Source: an uncultured Prevotellaceae bacterium (GTDB lineage: Bacteria > Bacteroidota > Bacteroidia > Bacteroidales > Muribaculaceae). From it: DNA of 64,000 bases. Made by a program: the position numbers and the translations under genes. Every line of letters starts with the position of its first letter. The stretch's first letter is position 1. Where the stretch lies: the NCBI GenBank assembly GCA_937898675.1, contig CALEJB010000058.1, forward strand, positions 43,155 to 107,154. Direction: 5' to 3'. Below the pieces are notes generated by a model. That model was given only the letters and a program-made list of their open reading frames with translations, was not told the DNA's origin and ran no database searches. Shown in pieces: positions 8,606-17,569 of the stretch.

Positions 8606-9295
8606 ATGATGACCATTATTGTTCCCATTGCGGCCGACAAGCCCGAATATGTCCACAAACTGCCTCAGCCCTTCTCGTTTGATGAGCAGGGCAACATGTA
8701 TTGCGTCAAGGCCATCACCGGTCTGCCGCTGGATGAGGTGAGCGACATCTATTTTGTTATCCTGCGCTCGCACGACGAGCGTTTCATGCTCAGCGAGCAG
8801 TTGTCATTGCAGTTCCGCCGCCACGGCATTACCGACAAGGCCCATGTGACCGTGCTCGACACGCCCACCTCGTGCCAGGCCGAGACGGTGGCGCGCGCTA
8901 TCGAGATGAATAAAGTGCAAGGCACCGTGTTCCTCAAGGATGCCGATTGCTACTTCACCACCGATGAGATTCTGCCGCAGAACGGCGTTGCCATCTATGC
9001 GCTTGAGAACCTGCCCGTCGTGGACCCGCAGCACAAGAGTTATGTCGCCGTTGACGACATGTTCTATGTCACCAACATCATCGAGAAGCGCGTGGTGAGC
9101 CGATTTTTCAGCGCCGGTGGCTACTGCTTTGCCGATGCGGCCGAGTTTTGCCGCTACTATGAGCGCCTCAAGGATTGCTCACCGCTGTATATTTCGCACA
9201 TCATTTACTTGATGCTGCTCGACAAGAAAAATTTCCGTCCCATCCAGATTGATGACTATCAGGACTGGGGCGTCATCAAGAGTTTGAACCGATAA
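8606..9295 (+). CDS. GT-A-fold nucleotidyltransferase/glycosyltransferase-like protein
   Basis: A 229-residue protein starting MMTIIVPIAADKPEYVHKLP. It has GLPLDEVSDIYFVIL, a TPTSCQAETVARAI segment typical of the middle of NTP-transferase-like folds, and FLKDADCYF with an Asp-x-Asp at the expected metal site. The canonical GxGxR nucleotide loop of true nucleotidyltransferases is missing at the N-terminus, so it may be a glycosyltransferase-like or degenerate activating enzyme. It closes the four-gene precursor module. A strong hairpin (9306-9333) follows before the next gene. Confidence 0.65.
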   Translation: MMTIIVPIAADKPEYVHKLPQPFSFDEQGNMYCVKAITGLPLDEVSDIYFVILRSHDERFMLSEQLSLQFRRHGITDKAHVTVLDTPTSCQAETVARAIEMNKVQGTVFLKDADCYFTTDEILPQNGVAIYALENLPVVDPQHKSYVAVDDMFYVTNIIEKRVVSRFFSAGGYCFADAAEFCRYYERLKDCSPLYISHIIYLMLLDKKNFRPIQIDDYQDWGVIKSLNR

Positions 9296-9305
9296 TTTTC
9301 ATCTG

Positions 9306-9333
9306 CCGCCGTTCCCGTTGCGGGACGCGGCGG
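9306..9333 (+). other. Intercistronic GC-rich hairpin
   Basis: CCGCCGTTCCCG (9306-9317) and CGGGACGCGGCGG (9321-9333) pair over 12 positions with one bulge and a 3-base loop. No T-run follows on either strand, so it does not look like a terminator. It may set mRNA stability or processing between 8606-9295 and 9358-10557. Confidence 0.6.
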
Positions 9334-9357
9334 AGAAAACCTCACAAAAATTGACCA

Positions 9358-10557
9358 ATGCGAATCGTCTTTGTTAACCTTCACGGCAACGAGTTCCTTG
9401 TCAAGACGCTCAACAAGTACATCTTCAAGCAGTCGGTTGCCATCAAGCACAAGTATTTTCTCGACTACCTGCTGTCGCGCGACGATGTGGAGGTGTGCTC
9501 CTACATCAGCAAGTACGGGTTGTCGCTGTCATACACCACCCGCAACCGCTTCCTGCAGTCGTTCCGCTTCCTGGAGAGCAAGATTTGCCTCCGCAAGAAC
9601 GGCATCCCCGCCAAAAAGATTACCGTGCTCAAGCACGAGAGCGATATCCGCCACGATGACCTGCTTGTGCTCTATCAGATTAATAGAACAAACTTTGAGT
9701 TTGACAAGCGGCCCGATGCCTTTGCCGCTGTCAGCCAGTTGCACTTCACCGTGGGCAATGCCGCGCTGATGGAGCGTCTCGACCCCGACCTGATGTTCAA
9801 CGAGAGCGACATGTCCAAGCGCTTCATCGCCTTTGACGAGTACTTTGGCTGGTACAAGAAGCCTTACATGGTCATCCCCTTTGTCTTTGCCGAGCGCTTC
9901 AAGCCCGTGAAGCCCTTTGCCGAGCGCCAGAACAAGGCGATGTCGGTGGGCACTATCACCTATCCCGGCTACCTCGTCAAGTACTATGGCACCGACTGCC
10001 TGCAGCCGGCACGCAAGCAAATCTATGACCATGCTGCCGAGCTCAAGCCCTGGGTGGACTGCTACAGCAGCGACTACCTGGAGGATGACAAGCAAATCAA
10101 GACCAAGGAGACGGATAACGCCGTCAAGAAGGTGATGGCGCGCCTGCATGCCAAGTTCTTTACCGGCAAGCAAAAGAAGTATTACTCCTTTGACATGGTC
10201 AAGACCTTCAATGACTACAAGATGTGCATCGTGGGCGAGGAACTCATCGGTCTGCCGGGCATCGGCTTTGTCGAGGGCATGGCATGCGGATGCGCCTACA
10301 TTGGCCAGACGGTCGGCTACTACGAGGACTACGGCATGCAGGAGGGCGTGCATTACATCGGCTACGACGGCACGCTCGACGACCTCAAGGCCAAGATTTC
10401 TTATTACCAGCAGCCCGAGCATCAGCAGGAACTCGAGGCTATCGCTCAGGCGGGCTGCGAGTTTGTGCGCTCGCACTTCAACGGTCCCGCCGCCGCCGAG
10501 GCGCTGCTCAACAACTTGCTTGCCGCTCAGCGGCGCTGGCTCGAGGAGCACAAGTGA
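9358..10557 (+). CDS. Glycosyltransferase, GT-B fold (family 4-like)
   Basis: A 399-residue cytoplasmic glycosyltransferase. The C-terminal half resembles GT4 enzymes: MSVGTITYPGY opens the second Rossmann domain near residue 197, and LIGLPGIGFVEGMACGCAYIG contains the E-x7-like donor-binding acidic motif. The N-terminal half (RIVFVNLHGNEF, then HDDLLVLYQIN) is divergent and gives no acceptor information. It is plus-strand like all genes around it and is followed by an acyltransferase after 37 bases. Confidence 0.78.
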   Translation: MRIVFVNLHGNEFLVKTLNKYIFKQSVAIKHKYFLDYLLSRDDVEVCSYISKYGLSLSYTTRNRFLQSFRFLESKICLRKNGIPAKKITVLKHESDIRHDDLLVLYQINRTNFEFDKRPDAFAAVSQLHFTVGNAALMERLDPDLMFNESDMSKRFIAFDEYFGWYKKPYMVIPFVFAERFKPVKPFAERQNKAMSVGTITYPGYLVKYYGTDCLQPARKQIYDHAAELKPWVDCYSSDYLEDDKQIKTKETDNAVKKVMARLHAKFFTGKQKKYYSFDMVKTFNDYKMCIVGEELIGLPGIGFVEGMACGCAYIGQTVGYYEDYGMQEGVHYIGYDGTLDDLKAKISYYQQPEHQQELEAIAQAGCEFVRSHFNGPAAAEALLNNLLAAQRRWLEEHK

Positions 10558-10594
10558 ATTGCTCGCAGGGCAAGATTGATCAAAACAGGCCGAC

Positions 10595-11581
10595 ATGGGC
10601 AGCAAGCGCATCGAATGGATAGACCTCGCCAAGGGGTTCTGCATCTTCCTCGTTGTCTTGAATCATGTCTCGCAGTATGCCAAGGTGGACTACCCCCTTG
10701 CCAATCAGCTCCAGGCATTTCGCATGCCGCTCTATTTCATCCTGTCGGGGCTGTTTTTCAAGCAGTATGAGGGCTTTGTGGGATTCTTGAAGCGCAAGAC
10801 CAACAAATTGCTCATTCCGTTCCTGTTTTTTCTCGTCTGCACATCCCTGTTGCCCTATTGGGCGCAGTATCACAAGTTTCAATGGCCATTGCTGTGCGGC
10901 AAGGCGCCTTTTTATAACGGCCCGATATGGTTCCTGCTCTGCTTGTTCGAGGTGAATGTGCTGTTCTTCCTCATCCAGTGGCTGGCAGGCATCATTTCGC
11001 AACGCTACAAGGCGGGCATCGTGCTCTATCTCACGCTCCTCTTTGGCGTAGGGGGACTGCTGCTGAGTTATTTCAAACTGCAAATCCCCTTCTATGTGGA
11101 CACGGCATTTACCTGCTTGCCCTTCTTCGTGTTTGGATGGTGGATGAACCGCCACACGCGGTTTCTGGCCTATCGCGTCAACCTGTGGCGCGACGTGCCG
11201 CTGCTCATCGCCGGCGCCGTGATATTATGGCTCTTTGCCGAGCGCGTCGAGTATGTGCGTAATTTCTATGTTCGCGACGGCATTTGGTACATTCACCTCA
11301 CCGGCATCGCCGGCACGGTCATGGTCCTGACCTTGGCCAGGCTCATCAAGCGCCTCCCGCTTGTCTCCTATTGGGGGCGGTACTCCATCATGATTCTGTG
11401 CACCCATTTGTTGGTCATCAGGGGCATAGTTTACCTGGCCAAAGGCCACATCTCCGGATGGGTGTTATTCACCGTGCTGTTGGCAACAACCCTGGCCGTG
11501 TGCCACTTCCTCATCCCGTTGATGAAGCGCTACATGCCCCATGTCACAGCGCAGAAGGATGTCATTAAAATTGAAAAATAA
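10595..11581 (+). CDS. Membrane acyltransferase (acyltransferase 3 family)
   Basis: A 328-residue integral membrane protein with about ten hydrophobic segments. It begins RIEWIDLAKGFCIFLVVLNHV, which carries the conserved histidine of the family near residue 27, and continues FRMPLYFILSGLFFK. These enzymes move acetyl or other short acyl groups onto sugars of lipid-linked or exported glycans. It ends five bases before a second acyltransferase gene. It is one of four such proteins in the locus (with 11586, 13901 and 37657) and resembles 13901 and 37657 more than 11586. Confidence 0.88.
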   Translation: MGSKRIEWIDLAKGFCIFLVVLNHVSQYAKVDYPLANQLQAFRMPLYFILSGLFFKQYEGFVGFLKRKTNKLLIPFLFFLVCTSLLPYWAQYHKFQWPLLCGKAPFYNGPIWFLLCLFEVNVLFFLIQWLAGIISQRYKAGIVLYLTLLFGVGGLLLSYFKLQIPFYVDTAFTCLPFFVFGWWMNRHTRFLAYRVNLWRDVPLLIAGAVILWLFAERVEYVRNFYVRDGIWYIHLTGIAGTVMVLTLARLIKRLPLVSYWGRYSIMILCTHLLVIRGIVYLAKGHISGWVLFTVLLATTLAVCHFLIPLMKRYMPHVTAQKDVIKIEK

Positions 11582-11585
11582 AGCA

Positions 11586-12605
11586 ATGGGCAACAATACA
11601 ACAAGCAAACGCATCTTCGGCTTTGATGCCTTGAAGGCCCTGGCGGCCTTTCTCGTGGTGCTCTACCATGTGGGCATGGTCGATTTGGGTTATCGTGCCG
11701 GGGAATATTATTTCCCCACCGTCACCCAACTGCTGTGGCTGTTCACCGCAGCTGGTGTGCCCCTGTTCTTCATGGTCAACGGCGCGCTCACCATTGGGCG
11801 CCGTTATGACCTCAAGAAGTCGCTCACCAAGGCCGGGCGCCTGGTTGGGCTGGGTGCCTTGTGGGGCATCGTAGTGATGGCGCTGCTGGCGGCGCGCAGC
11901 CACGACTTGTCGTGCTTCACGCCAGGAGGCATCCTGCGCGCCATTCCCTACTACTGGTTCCTGTTCTCGCTGGCGCTGATGTATGTGGCGACCTATGTGC
12001 TCAACCGCCTGCCCAACTGGTGCACATGGGCGGTGATTTGCTTGCTGCTCATCTGCCCGTTTGCCACCAACCTCTCGTGGGACATTGTCCGGCTGATTAA
12101 CCCGGGCATGCACTTTCCCGCTTGGGACCACATCGGCGTGTTCACCATGTACGGGCTGGTGTATATGTATGCCGGTCATCATTTGGCGGACAAGCGCCCC
12201 AAGTGGTGGACCAACCTGATATTTGCCCTCGCTGGCCTTGCCTTGATTGCGTTGGAGTGCATTGCGGTGGTCAATGCCGAGGGGGCGCAGTTCGAGGGCG
12301 GCAACTACTGTTTCCCCACGCTGGGCGCCTTGCTGCTCTCGGTGGGCATCTTCGGCTGGGGGCGGCATTGGTCGTCTTCGAACAACGCCGTGCGCGCCGT
12401 AGTCGCCTTCTTGGGCAACAATGCGCTGGGCATCTACATCTTCCACCTCATCCTCATGATTGTCGTGGGGTGGGCGTTCCCGCACCCCAATTTGCAGGTG
12501 CATCCTGTTGTGGCAGTCTTGATTGCCGTGGGTTATACCTTTGCCTCGGCGTTGATATCAGAGTTCATCCGCCGCTCCCCGCTCCGCTTCCTGCTCAAAC
12601 TTTAA
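11586..12605 (+). CDS. Membrane acyltransferase (acyltransferase 3/surface polysaccharide O-acetyltransferase)
   Basis: A 339-residue polytopic membrane protein starting MGNNTTSKRIFGFDALKALAAFLVVLYHVG, the usual N-terminal signature with conserved histidine. AAGVPLFFMVNGALTIGRRYDLKKSLTK forms the next conserved block. About ten membrane segments follow. The ATG at 11586 is preferred over an upstream in-frame start (11541) that would overlap the previous gene with polar non-family sequence. Predicted to O-acetylate a glycan residue at the inner membrane. Confidence 0.87.
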   Translation: MGNNTTSKRIFGFDALKALAAFLVVLYHVGMVDLGYRAGEYYFPTVTQLLWLFTAAGVPLFFMVNGALTIGRRYDLKKSLTKAGRLVGLGALWGIVVMALLAARSHDLSCFTPGGILRAIPYYWFLFSLALMYVATYVLNRLPNWCTWAVICLLLICPFATNLSWDIVRLINPGMHFPAWDHIGVFTMYGLVYMYAGHHLADKRPKWWTNLIFALAGLALIALECIAVVNAEGAQFEGGNYCFPTLGALLLSVGIFGWGRHWSSSNNAVRAVVAFLGNNALGIYIFHLILMIVVGWAFPHPNLQVHPVVAVLIAVGYTFASALISEFIRRSPLRFLLKL

Positions 12606-12627
12606 CCGCAATATTCCTTTATCAGTC

Positions 12628-12644
12628 CAAGCCCCCGCGGCTTG
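12628..12644 (+). other. Small intercistronic hairpin
   Basis: CAAGCC (12628-12633) and GGCTTG (12639-12644) form a 6-pair stem with a 5-base loop in the 54-base gap before the polymerase gene. No T-run follows. Confidence 0.3.
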
Positions 12645-12659
12645 AAATAAAGTCCACAT

Positions 12660-13850
12660 ATGGAACCTATTGAATTTATCTCCCCATACTACTACAATAC
12701 CTATTGGCAGTTTGCCATGTTGGTCATTGCCTGGTCAACCATTTTATTCTACATCGGTTCCAAGCAGCAGAAAATCCTGACTGCCGAGAGCAATCCATCG
12801 CAGCCTATTGCTGTGCTGGCGACCATCTTGGCGGCATTTTACTGGGGACTGCGGCCTTTGACCAGATTTTTTGGCGACATGTGGCTCTATGCGATGAACT
12901 ATTCAGCTATGGCCGATGCCCACTACATGATGCCTAATTTGTCCACCGAGTGGCTGTGGCATGACTTCAACCTCTTTTGCTGGCGCATGGGCCTCAACCA
13001 CACCGAATACTTCCTTGTGGTGGACTTGGTCTATTATGGCGGCATGCTCATCTGCGCCAGCCTGCTGATGCGCAAGAACCTGTGGATTGCCATGGTGTTC
13101 TTCTTCACGAGTTTCCAGGTGGCGTCTTTCGGCACCAACGGCATCCGCAATGGTTTTGCAACGAGTATTGAGCTCGTTGCCCTTGCCATGGTCATCAAGC
13201 CGGGCGCCAAGCGCTGGTTTGGTTTCTTTATGATGCTCCTGGCATTGGGCGTCCATCGCAGTACCATCATTCCTTCTACCGCGGCAGTCATGACGCTATA
13301 TTTGGTCAAGGATACCAAGAACGCATTGCGCTTTTGGCTCTTGTCCATTTTCCTGTCATTGACGATTGGTCCATTGGTTACTGATGCGTTCATGGCCCTT
13401 GGACTGGATGACCGCATGGCTACTTACTATCAGGGACAGTACAATGCAGAATTAGCTGACAGCTTCTCACACACGGGCTTCCGGTGGGACTTCCTGCTGT
13501 ACAGTTCATTTGCGCCCTTGATGATTTGGTATGTGACGCAAAAGCGGCGTTTCCATGATGTGGCCTATACCGTGATTGCCAATGTGTACTTGATTGCCAA
13601 TGCATTTTGGATTATGGTGATTCGCGCCTCGTTCTCCAACCGCTTTGCCTACCTCTCGTGGTTCCTCTACCCGGTGGTCATCGCCTATCCGCTCTTGCGC
13701 ATGAACATCTGGGAAGACCAGGACCGCAAGACCGCCATCATCCTGTTCCTGTACTCGGGCTTCCTGTTCTTCATGTACTTCATCTACTACTATGGCCAGG
13801 CAGGAATGGGATTTGAGTCGTTGAGCAAATATTGGTGGGTGGAGAATTAG
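12660..13850 (+). CDS. EpsG-family/Wzy-like polysaccharide polymerase
   Basis: A 396-residue integral membrane protein with about ten to eleven hydrophobic segments, starting near residue 12 (FAMLVIAWSTILFYIGS). Marker stretches are YWGLRPLTRFFGDMWLYAMNY near residues 62-82 and FGTNGIRNGFATSIELVALAM near 155-175; the GIRNG-type loop is typical of the EpsG group of surface polysaccharide polymerases. FSNRFAYLSWFLYPV follows. Expected to polymerise lipid-linked repeat units at the periplasmic face. It is the only polymerase candidate in the window and no flippase accompanies it. Confidence 0.85.
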   Translation: MEPIEFISPYYYNTYWQFAMLVIAWSTILFYIGSKQQKILTAESNPSQPIAVLATILAAFYWGLRPLTRFFGDMWLYAMNYSAMADAHYMMPNLSTEWLWHDFNLFCWRMGLNHTEYFLVVDLVYYGGMLICASLLMRKNLWIAMVFFFTSFQVASFGTNGIRNGFATSIELVALAMVIKPGAKRWFGFFMMLLALGVHRSTIIPSTAAVMTLYLVKDTKNALRFWLLSIFLSLTIGPLVTDAFMALGLDDRMATYYQGQYNAELADSFSHTGFRWDFLLYSSFAPLMIWYVTQKRRFHDVAYTVIANVYLIANAFWIMVIRASFSNRFAYLSWFLYPVVIAYPLLRMNIWEDQDRKTAIILFLYSGFLFFMYFIYYYGQAGMGFESLSKYWWVEN

Positions 13851-13900
13851 AGGCATACCACACATGCTAATATGATTAAGGATTACTATTTTTATGATTT

Positions 13901-14923
13901 ATGACGGACAAGGTTGGTGCGACAAAGAGGATTGAGTATATTGATGCTATGCGAGGATTTACCATGTTCCTCGTGGTGCTTATGCACACGGCGCAGTGGT
14001 GCTTAAATTCCGAAGCTCCGATACATGGTTACTTGTCGTTAATCAGAATGCCGATGTTCTTTCTGATTAGCGGTTTTGTGCTCTACAAGGCTGGAGTGAC
14101 ATGGGACGCAATGCACATTGTCCAATTTTTTAAGAAGAAAATACCCGTACAGCTCATTGGTCCCTTCCTGTTCTTTATCGTATATCTGTTTTCGCAGAAT
14201 ATCAATATTTTGGATGGTATATTTGACGGACCAAAGTATGGATATTGGTTTACATTTGTGCTGTTTGAGTATTTTGTATTCTATGCCATGGTGCGATTTT
14301 TTATCCGCAGCAGTTGGGCCAGTGTCGTACTCGTTGCATTGGGCATAATGCTTTATCCGTGTTCATGGCCGCCATATTCTGAATATTTGCATATCCCCGA
14401 ATCGGTAGTAGGTTTTTTTAGTTTTCGACATTTGCATTATTTTATCTTTTTTGTCTTGGGCACATTGCTGAAACAGCATTTCGACAAATTCCAGCAATGG
14501 CTTGATGGCAAATATCTGTTGACTTGCTGCATCTTTGTTTTCTTCTTGGGATGCGCATTCATTTACCCTCTGCCGCTTCCGGAGTTGTTTATTCGCTTTC
14601 CAATAACATTGAGTGGCCTTGTGGTGGTGTTCTCATTTTTCAGGAAAAAGCAGGCATTCTTTTCTCATGAGACCGCAACGGGGCGGTTATTCCAGTATGT
14701 GGGCCGCCGCACGCTTGATATCTATTTGATACATTATTTCCTGTTGCCTACAAACTTGAGTTATATAACAATCTTTAAGGACCACCCGATGCAAATTGTC
14801 GAGATGTCGGTGTCGCTGGTGATAGCCGTAGCCATCATTGCTTTGTGCTTGCTTATCGGCACGATATTACGGATGAGCCCGTTTATTGCCCACTGGTTCT
14901 TTGGAGTGAAAAATCCTCACTGA
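13901..14923 (+). CDS. Membrane acyltransferase (acyltransferase 3 family), AT-rich
   Basis: A 340-residue polytopic acyltransferase: RIEYIDAMRGFTMFLVVLMHT at 10-30 with the conserved histidine, then LIRMPMFFLISGFVLYKAG. Later LFQYVGRRTLDIYLIHYFLLP matches the C-terminal family block. Its base composition is clearly richer in A and T than the neighbouring genes and it uses AT-ending codons, suggesting more recent acquisition. Acyl target unknown. Confidence 0.88.
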   Translation: MTDKVGATKRIEYIDAMRGFTMFLVVLMHTAQWCLNSEAPIHGYLSLIRMPMFFLISGFVLYKAGVTWDAMHIVQFFKKKIPVQLIGPFLFFIVYLFSQNINILDGIFDGPKYGYWFTFVLFEYFVFYAMVRFFIRSSWASVVLVALGIMLYPCSWPPYSEYLHIPESVVGFFSFRHLHYFIFFVLGTLLKQHFDKFQQWLDGKYLLTCCIFVFFLGCAFIYPLPLPELFIRFPITLSGLVVVFSFFRKKQAFFSHETATGRLFQYVGRRTLDIYLIHYFLLPTNLSYITIFKDHPMQIVEMSVSLVIAVAIIALCLLIGTILRMSPFIAHWFFGVKNPH

Positions 14924-14949
14924 CACATAATAACAATCGATAAAAACTG

Positions 14950-15858
14950 ATGGCAACATTAACCATATTTACACCGGCATATAACCGCGCCCACACCATT
15001 GGGCGCACCTACGAGAGCCTGTGCCGGCAGACTTGCAAGGACTTTGAATGGCTCGTGGTGGACGACGGCTCGAGCGACAACACCCGCCAACTGGTCGAAG
15101 GGTGGATTGCCGAGGGCAAAATCGCCATCCGCTACATCTATCAGGACAACCAGGGCATGCACGGCGCGCACAACACGGCCTACCGCAACATCACCACCGA
15201 ACTCAACACCTGCATCGACAGCGACGACTATATGCCCGACGATGCGGTGGAGAAGATCATCGCCTGTTGGCGTGAGCATGGCAATGACAAACTGGCGGGC
15301 ATCATCGGCCTTGACGCTACCGAGGACGGCAAGGTCATCGGCACCCGCTTCACCGACGGCATGGTGACGACTACGCTGCAGGGCTTCTACCGCGCCGGTG
15401 GCTGCGGAGACAAAAAACTGGTCTATCGCACCGATGTCATCAAGCGATACCCCGAGTACCCGCTCTTTGAGGGCGAGCGCTATGTGGGCCTGGCCTACAA
15501 GTATATGCTCATCGACCAGGACTATGTGCTGCGCACCCTCAACGAGCCGTTGGTCATCGTGGAGTACCAGCAGGACGGCTCGAGCTTCAACATGTACAAG
15601 CAGTACTGGCGCAACCCGCGCGGCTTCGCCTTCTTCCGCAAGGCCGAGATGAGCGTCCCGCAGCCGTTCAAGCGCCTGCTGCAGGTGTGCACCCACTATG
15701 TGTCGAGCAGCATCATCAGCAAGAACTGGCGCTTTGTGTCCGAGAGCCCCAAAAAGTTGATGACCGTGCTGTGCATTCCCAGCGGCATCGCGCTCTACCT
15801 GCTCATCCGCCACAAGGTAAAGCATGACGCCAAGATGAACATTAGCAAGAAAGGTTGA
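14950..15858 (+). CDS. Glycosyltransferase family 2
   Basis: A 302-residue inverting GT-A glycosyltransferase. LTIFTPAYNRAHTIGRTYESL at 4-24 is the nucleotide-binding start, FEWLVVDDGSSDNT at 34-47 follows, and the metal motif is TCIDSDDYMPDDAV near 92. GGCGDKKLVYRTDVIKRYPEYP and the later EGERYVGLAYKYMLIDQDY resemble GT2 enzymes of surface glycan loci. No strong membrane segment, so it is cytoplasmic and membrane-associated at most. Confidence 0.9.
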   Translation: MATLTIFTPAYNRAHTIGRTYESLCRQTCKDFEWLVVDDGSSDNTRQLVEGWIAEGKIAIRYIYQDNQGMHGAHNTAYRNITTELNTCIDSDDYMPDDAVEKIIACWREHGNDKLAGIIGLDATEDGKVIGTRFTDGMVTTTLQGFYRAGGCGDKKLVYRTDVIKRYPEYPLFEGERYVGLAYKYMLIDQDYVLRTLNEPLVIVEYQQDGSSFNMYKQYWRNPRGFAFFRKAEMSVPQPFKRLLQVCTHYVSSSIISKNWRFVSESPKKLMTVLCIPSGIALYLLIRHKVKHDAKMNISKKG

Positions 15859-15872
15859 TGAAAAAATAAATT

Positions 15873-16442
15873 ATGGGATTGTTTTTTAACCAAGCCTTGC
15901 GGGACGATTTGTACCGCTATGAGGGCAACAGGTGTGACTCGCTGAAGGTGCGGCTGAAATATGTTTTTGCCGTACCGGGATTTACCTATATCTTTTTTTG
16001 GCGCCACGCGGCGCAAGCGCGCAATGGCCTTAGCCGCGCGTTTTGGGCGTTTTTCCTGCACCTCACCAAGTACATCACCCACATCCAGATACCGGCAAGC
16101 ACCAAAATCGGGCGGGGATTCCGTATTGTTCATTTTGGCCACATCGTGGTGAACCCCGATGCCGTCATTGGCGAGAATTTCAATATTTCGCAAGGATGCC
16201 TCATTGGCAATGCACAGGGAAAGCGTGCAGGCGCGCCAGTGATTGGCAATAATGTGTGCATGAATGCCAATGCTATCATTATCGGGAATGCTCACATTGG
16301 CAATGATGTGCTGATTGCTCCTGGGGCGTTTGTCAACTTTGACGTGCCCGACAATTCCATTGTCATTGGCAACCCCGGGCAAATCATCCCGCGCGACAGT
16401 TCGCCCACTGAGAAATACATCGTTTATCCCATCAGAAAATAG
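15873..16442 (+). CDS. Serine-acetyltransferase-like hexapeptide O-acetyltransferase
   Basis: A 189-residue protein. Residues 1-75 resemble the helical region of serine acetyltransferase-like capsule enzymes (LRDDLYRYEGN, FTYIFFWRHA). From about 77 it is left-handed beta-helix: IPASTKIGRGFRIVHFGHIVVNP, VIGENFNISQGCLIGN, PVIGNNVCMNANAIIIGNAHIGNDVLIAPGAFV. The histidine in RIVHFGHIV is the expected catalytic base. In glycan loci such proteins usually acetylate a sugar hydroxyl with acetyl-CoA. It lies between two GT2 genes with 14- and 8-base gaps. Confidence 0.85.
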   Translation: MGLFFNQALRDDLYRYEGNRCDSLKVRLKYVFAVPGFTYIFFWRHAAQARNGLSRAFWAFFLHLTKYITHIQIPASTKIGRGFRIVHFGHIVVNPDAVIGENFNISQGCLIGNAQGKRAGAPVIGNNVCMNANAIIIGNAHIGNDVLIAPGAFVNFDVPDNSIVIGNPGQIIPRDSSPTEKYIVYPIRK

Positions 16443-16450
16443 AAGTTTTT

Positions 16451-17557
16451 ATGCCCAAGCAGAAAAACCAAGAGATGCCATGGCCGTTGGTGAGCATCAT
16501 CATCCCAATGTACAACCAGCAACGGCATCTCGACGCTTGCATTCGCTCGCTTTGCCGCCAGACTTACAGCAACCTACAACTTATTATCGTCGATGACGGC
16601 TCGACCGACCGCAGCCCGCAGATGGCCGATGAATGGGCGGCCAGGGACGCACGTGTCTCGGTCATCCACAAGCCCAATAGCCGCCTCGCTTTCGCCCGCC
16701 GCGACGGCTATGCCAAGGCCACGGGGGAGTATGTGATGTTTGTCGATAGTGATGACATCATTCCGCGTCATGCTGTGGAGACCTTGGTGGACCTCATCAC
16801 CACCCACAAGGTGGATTTGGTTATCGGCTCAGTGACAAGGAAAATGGGCTTTGTCAAGGTGAAGCATCATGGTGATAAGCTGTACAGTTTTCCCGTTGGC
16901 CGTGTGGTCAAGAACCCGGAGCTGCAGGACAAACATTACTTGGGGCTGTTCGGCAACAACACTTTTTCTCCTATGGTGTGGGGACGAATGTTTCGCAAAA
17001 GCGCAATAGACAGAGCAAGCAGCAGCGTTGAATTGTACTGTGCCGAAGTGAGTTCACCTACCGAGGATATGTATTTTATAACCATGTTGTTTCCTTTCTT
17101 GGATTCGATGTACCGCACCCGCGAGACGGTGTATGTTTACCGCTATGGCGGTTTGACAACGCGTTACAACAGCCACTTTGACGATGTGCATGCTTATTGC
17201 GACAAGCGGTTGCAGATACTTGACGAGAAAGGCCTGTCGCAGCATTGCGAGCCTCTGCTCAAACAGTATGCCGATTTTGTTTTTGAGCAAGTGCAACAGA
17301 TGATAAAATTCAAGCATGCGGATAAAGAAGAGGTCACTGCATTCTTGAAGGATGAGCTCGAGCATCGTGGAATCGGCAAGTGCTTGGCGGACCATTTCGC
17401 TAACCGCGAAACCTCCCACAAGGGTGCCCGCCTGATGGCCAGCCACGACTATGAGGGCATGTATGAATATGCCTTCGCCTGTCATAATGCACTCCAAAAA
17501 TCTTGGAAGAACAGAATCAAGCGGCAATACCAGAAATTAATCAATCGATTTTCATAA
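16451..17557 (+). CDS. Glycosyltransferase family 2 (tandem paralogue 1)
   Basis: A 368-residue GT2 enzyme. WPLVSIIIPMYNQQRHLDACI at 11-31, LQLIIVDDGSTDRSP and the metal motif MFVDSDDIIP are all present. The C-terminal half (from about 190) is a helical region ending YKAKxL-like NRIKRQYQKLINRF. The next gene is a clear paralogue: both share PELxDKHYxxFFG/LFG, WGRxxRKSxID, FPFLDSMYRT/FPYLQSMYRT and YRYGG. Donor and acceptor are unknown. Confidence 0.9.
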   Translation: MPKQKNQEMPWPLVSIIIPMYNQQRHLDACIRSLCRQTYSNLQLIIVDDGSTDRSPQMADEWAARDARVSVIHKPNSRLAFARRDGYAKATGEYVMFVDSDDIIPRHAVETLVDLITTHKVDLVIGSVTRKMGFVKVKHHGDKLYSFPVGRVVKNPELQDKHYLGLFGNNTFSPMVWGRMFRKSAIDRASSSVELYCAEVSSPTEDMYFITMLFPFLDSMYRTRETVYVYRYGGLTTRYNSHFDDVHAYCDKRLQILDEKGLSQHCEPLLKQYADFVFEQVQQMIKFKHADKEEVTAFLKDELEHRGIGKCLADHFANRETSHKGARLMASHDYEGMYEYAFACHNALQKSWKNRIKRQYQKLINRFS

Positions 17558-17569
17558 TTTGTTTTTGTT

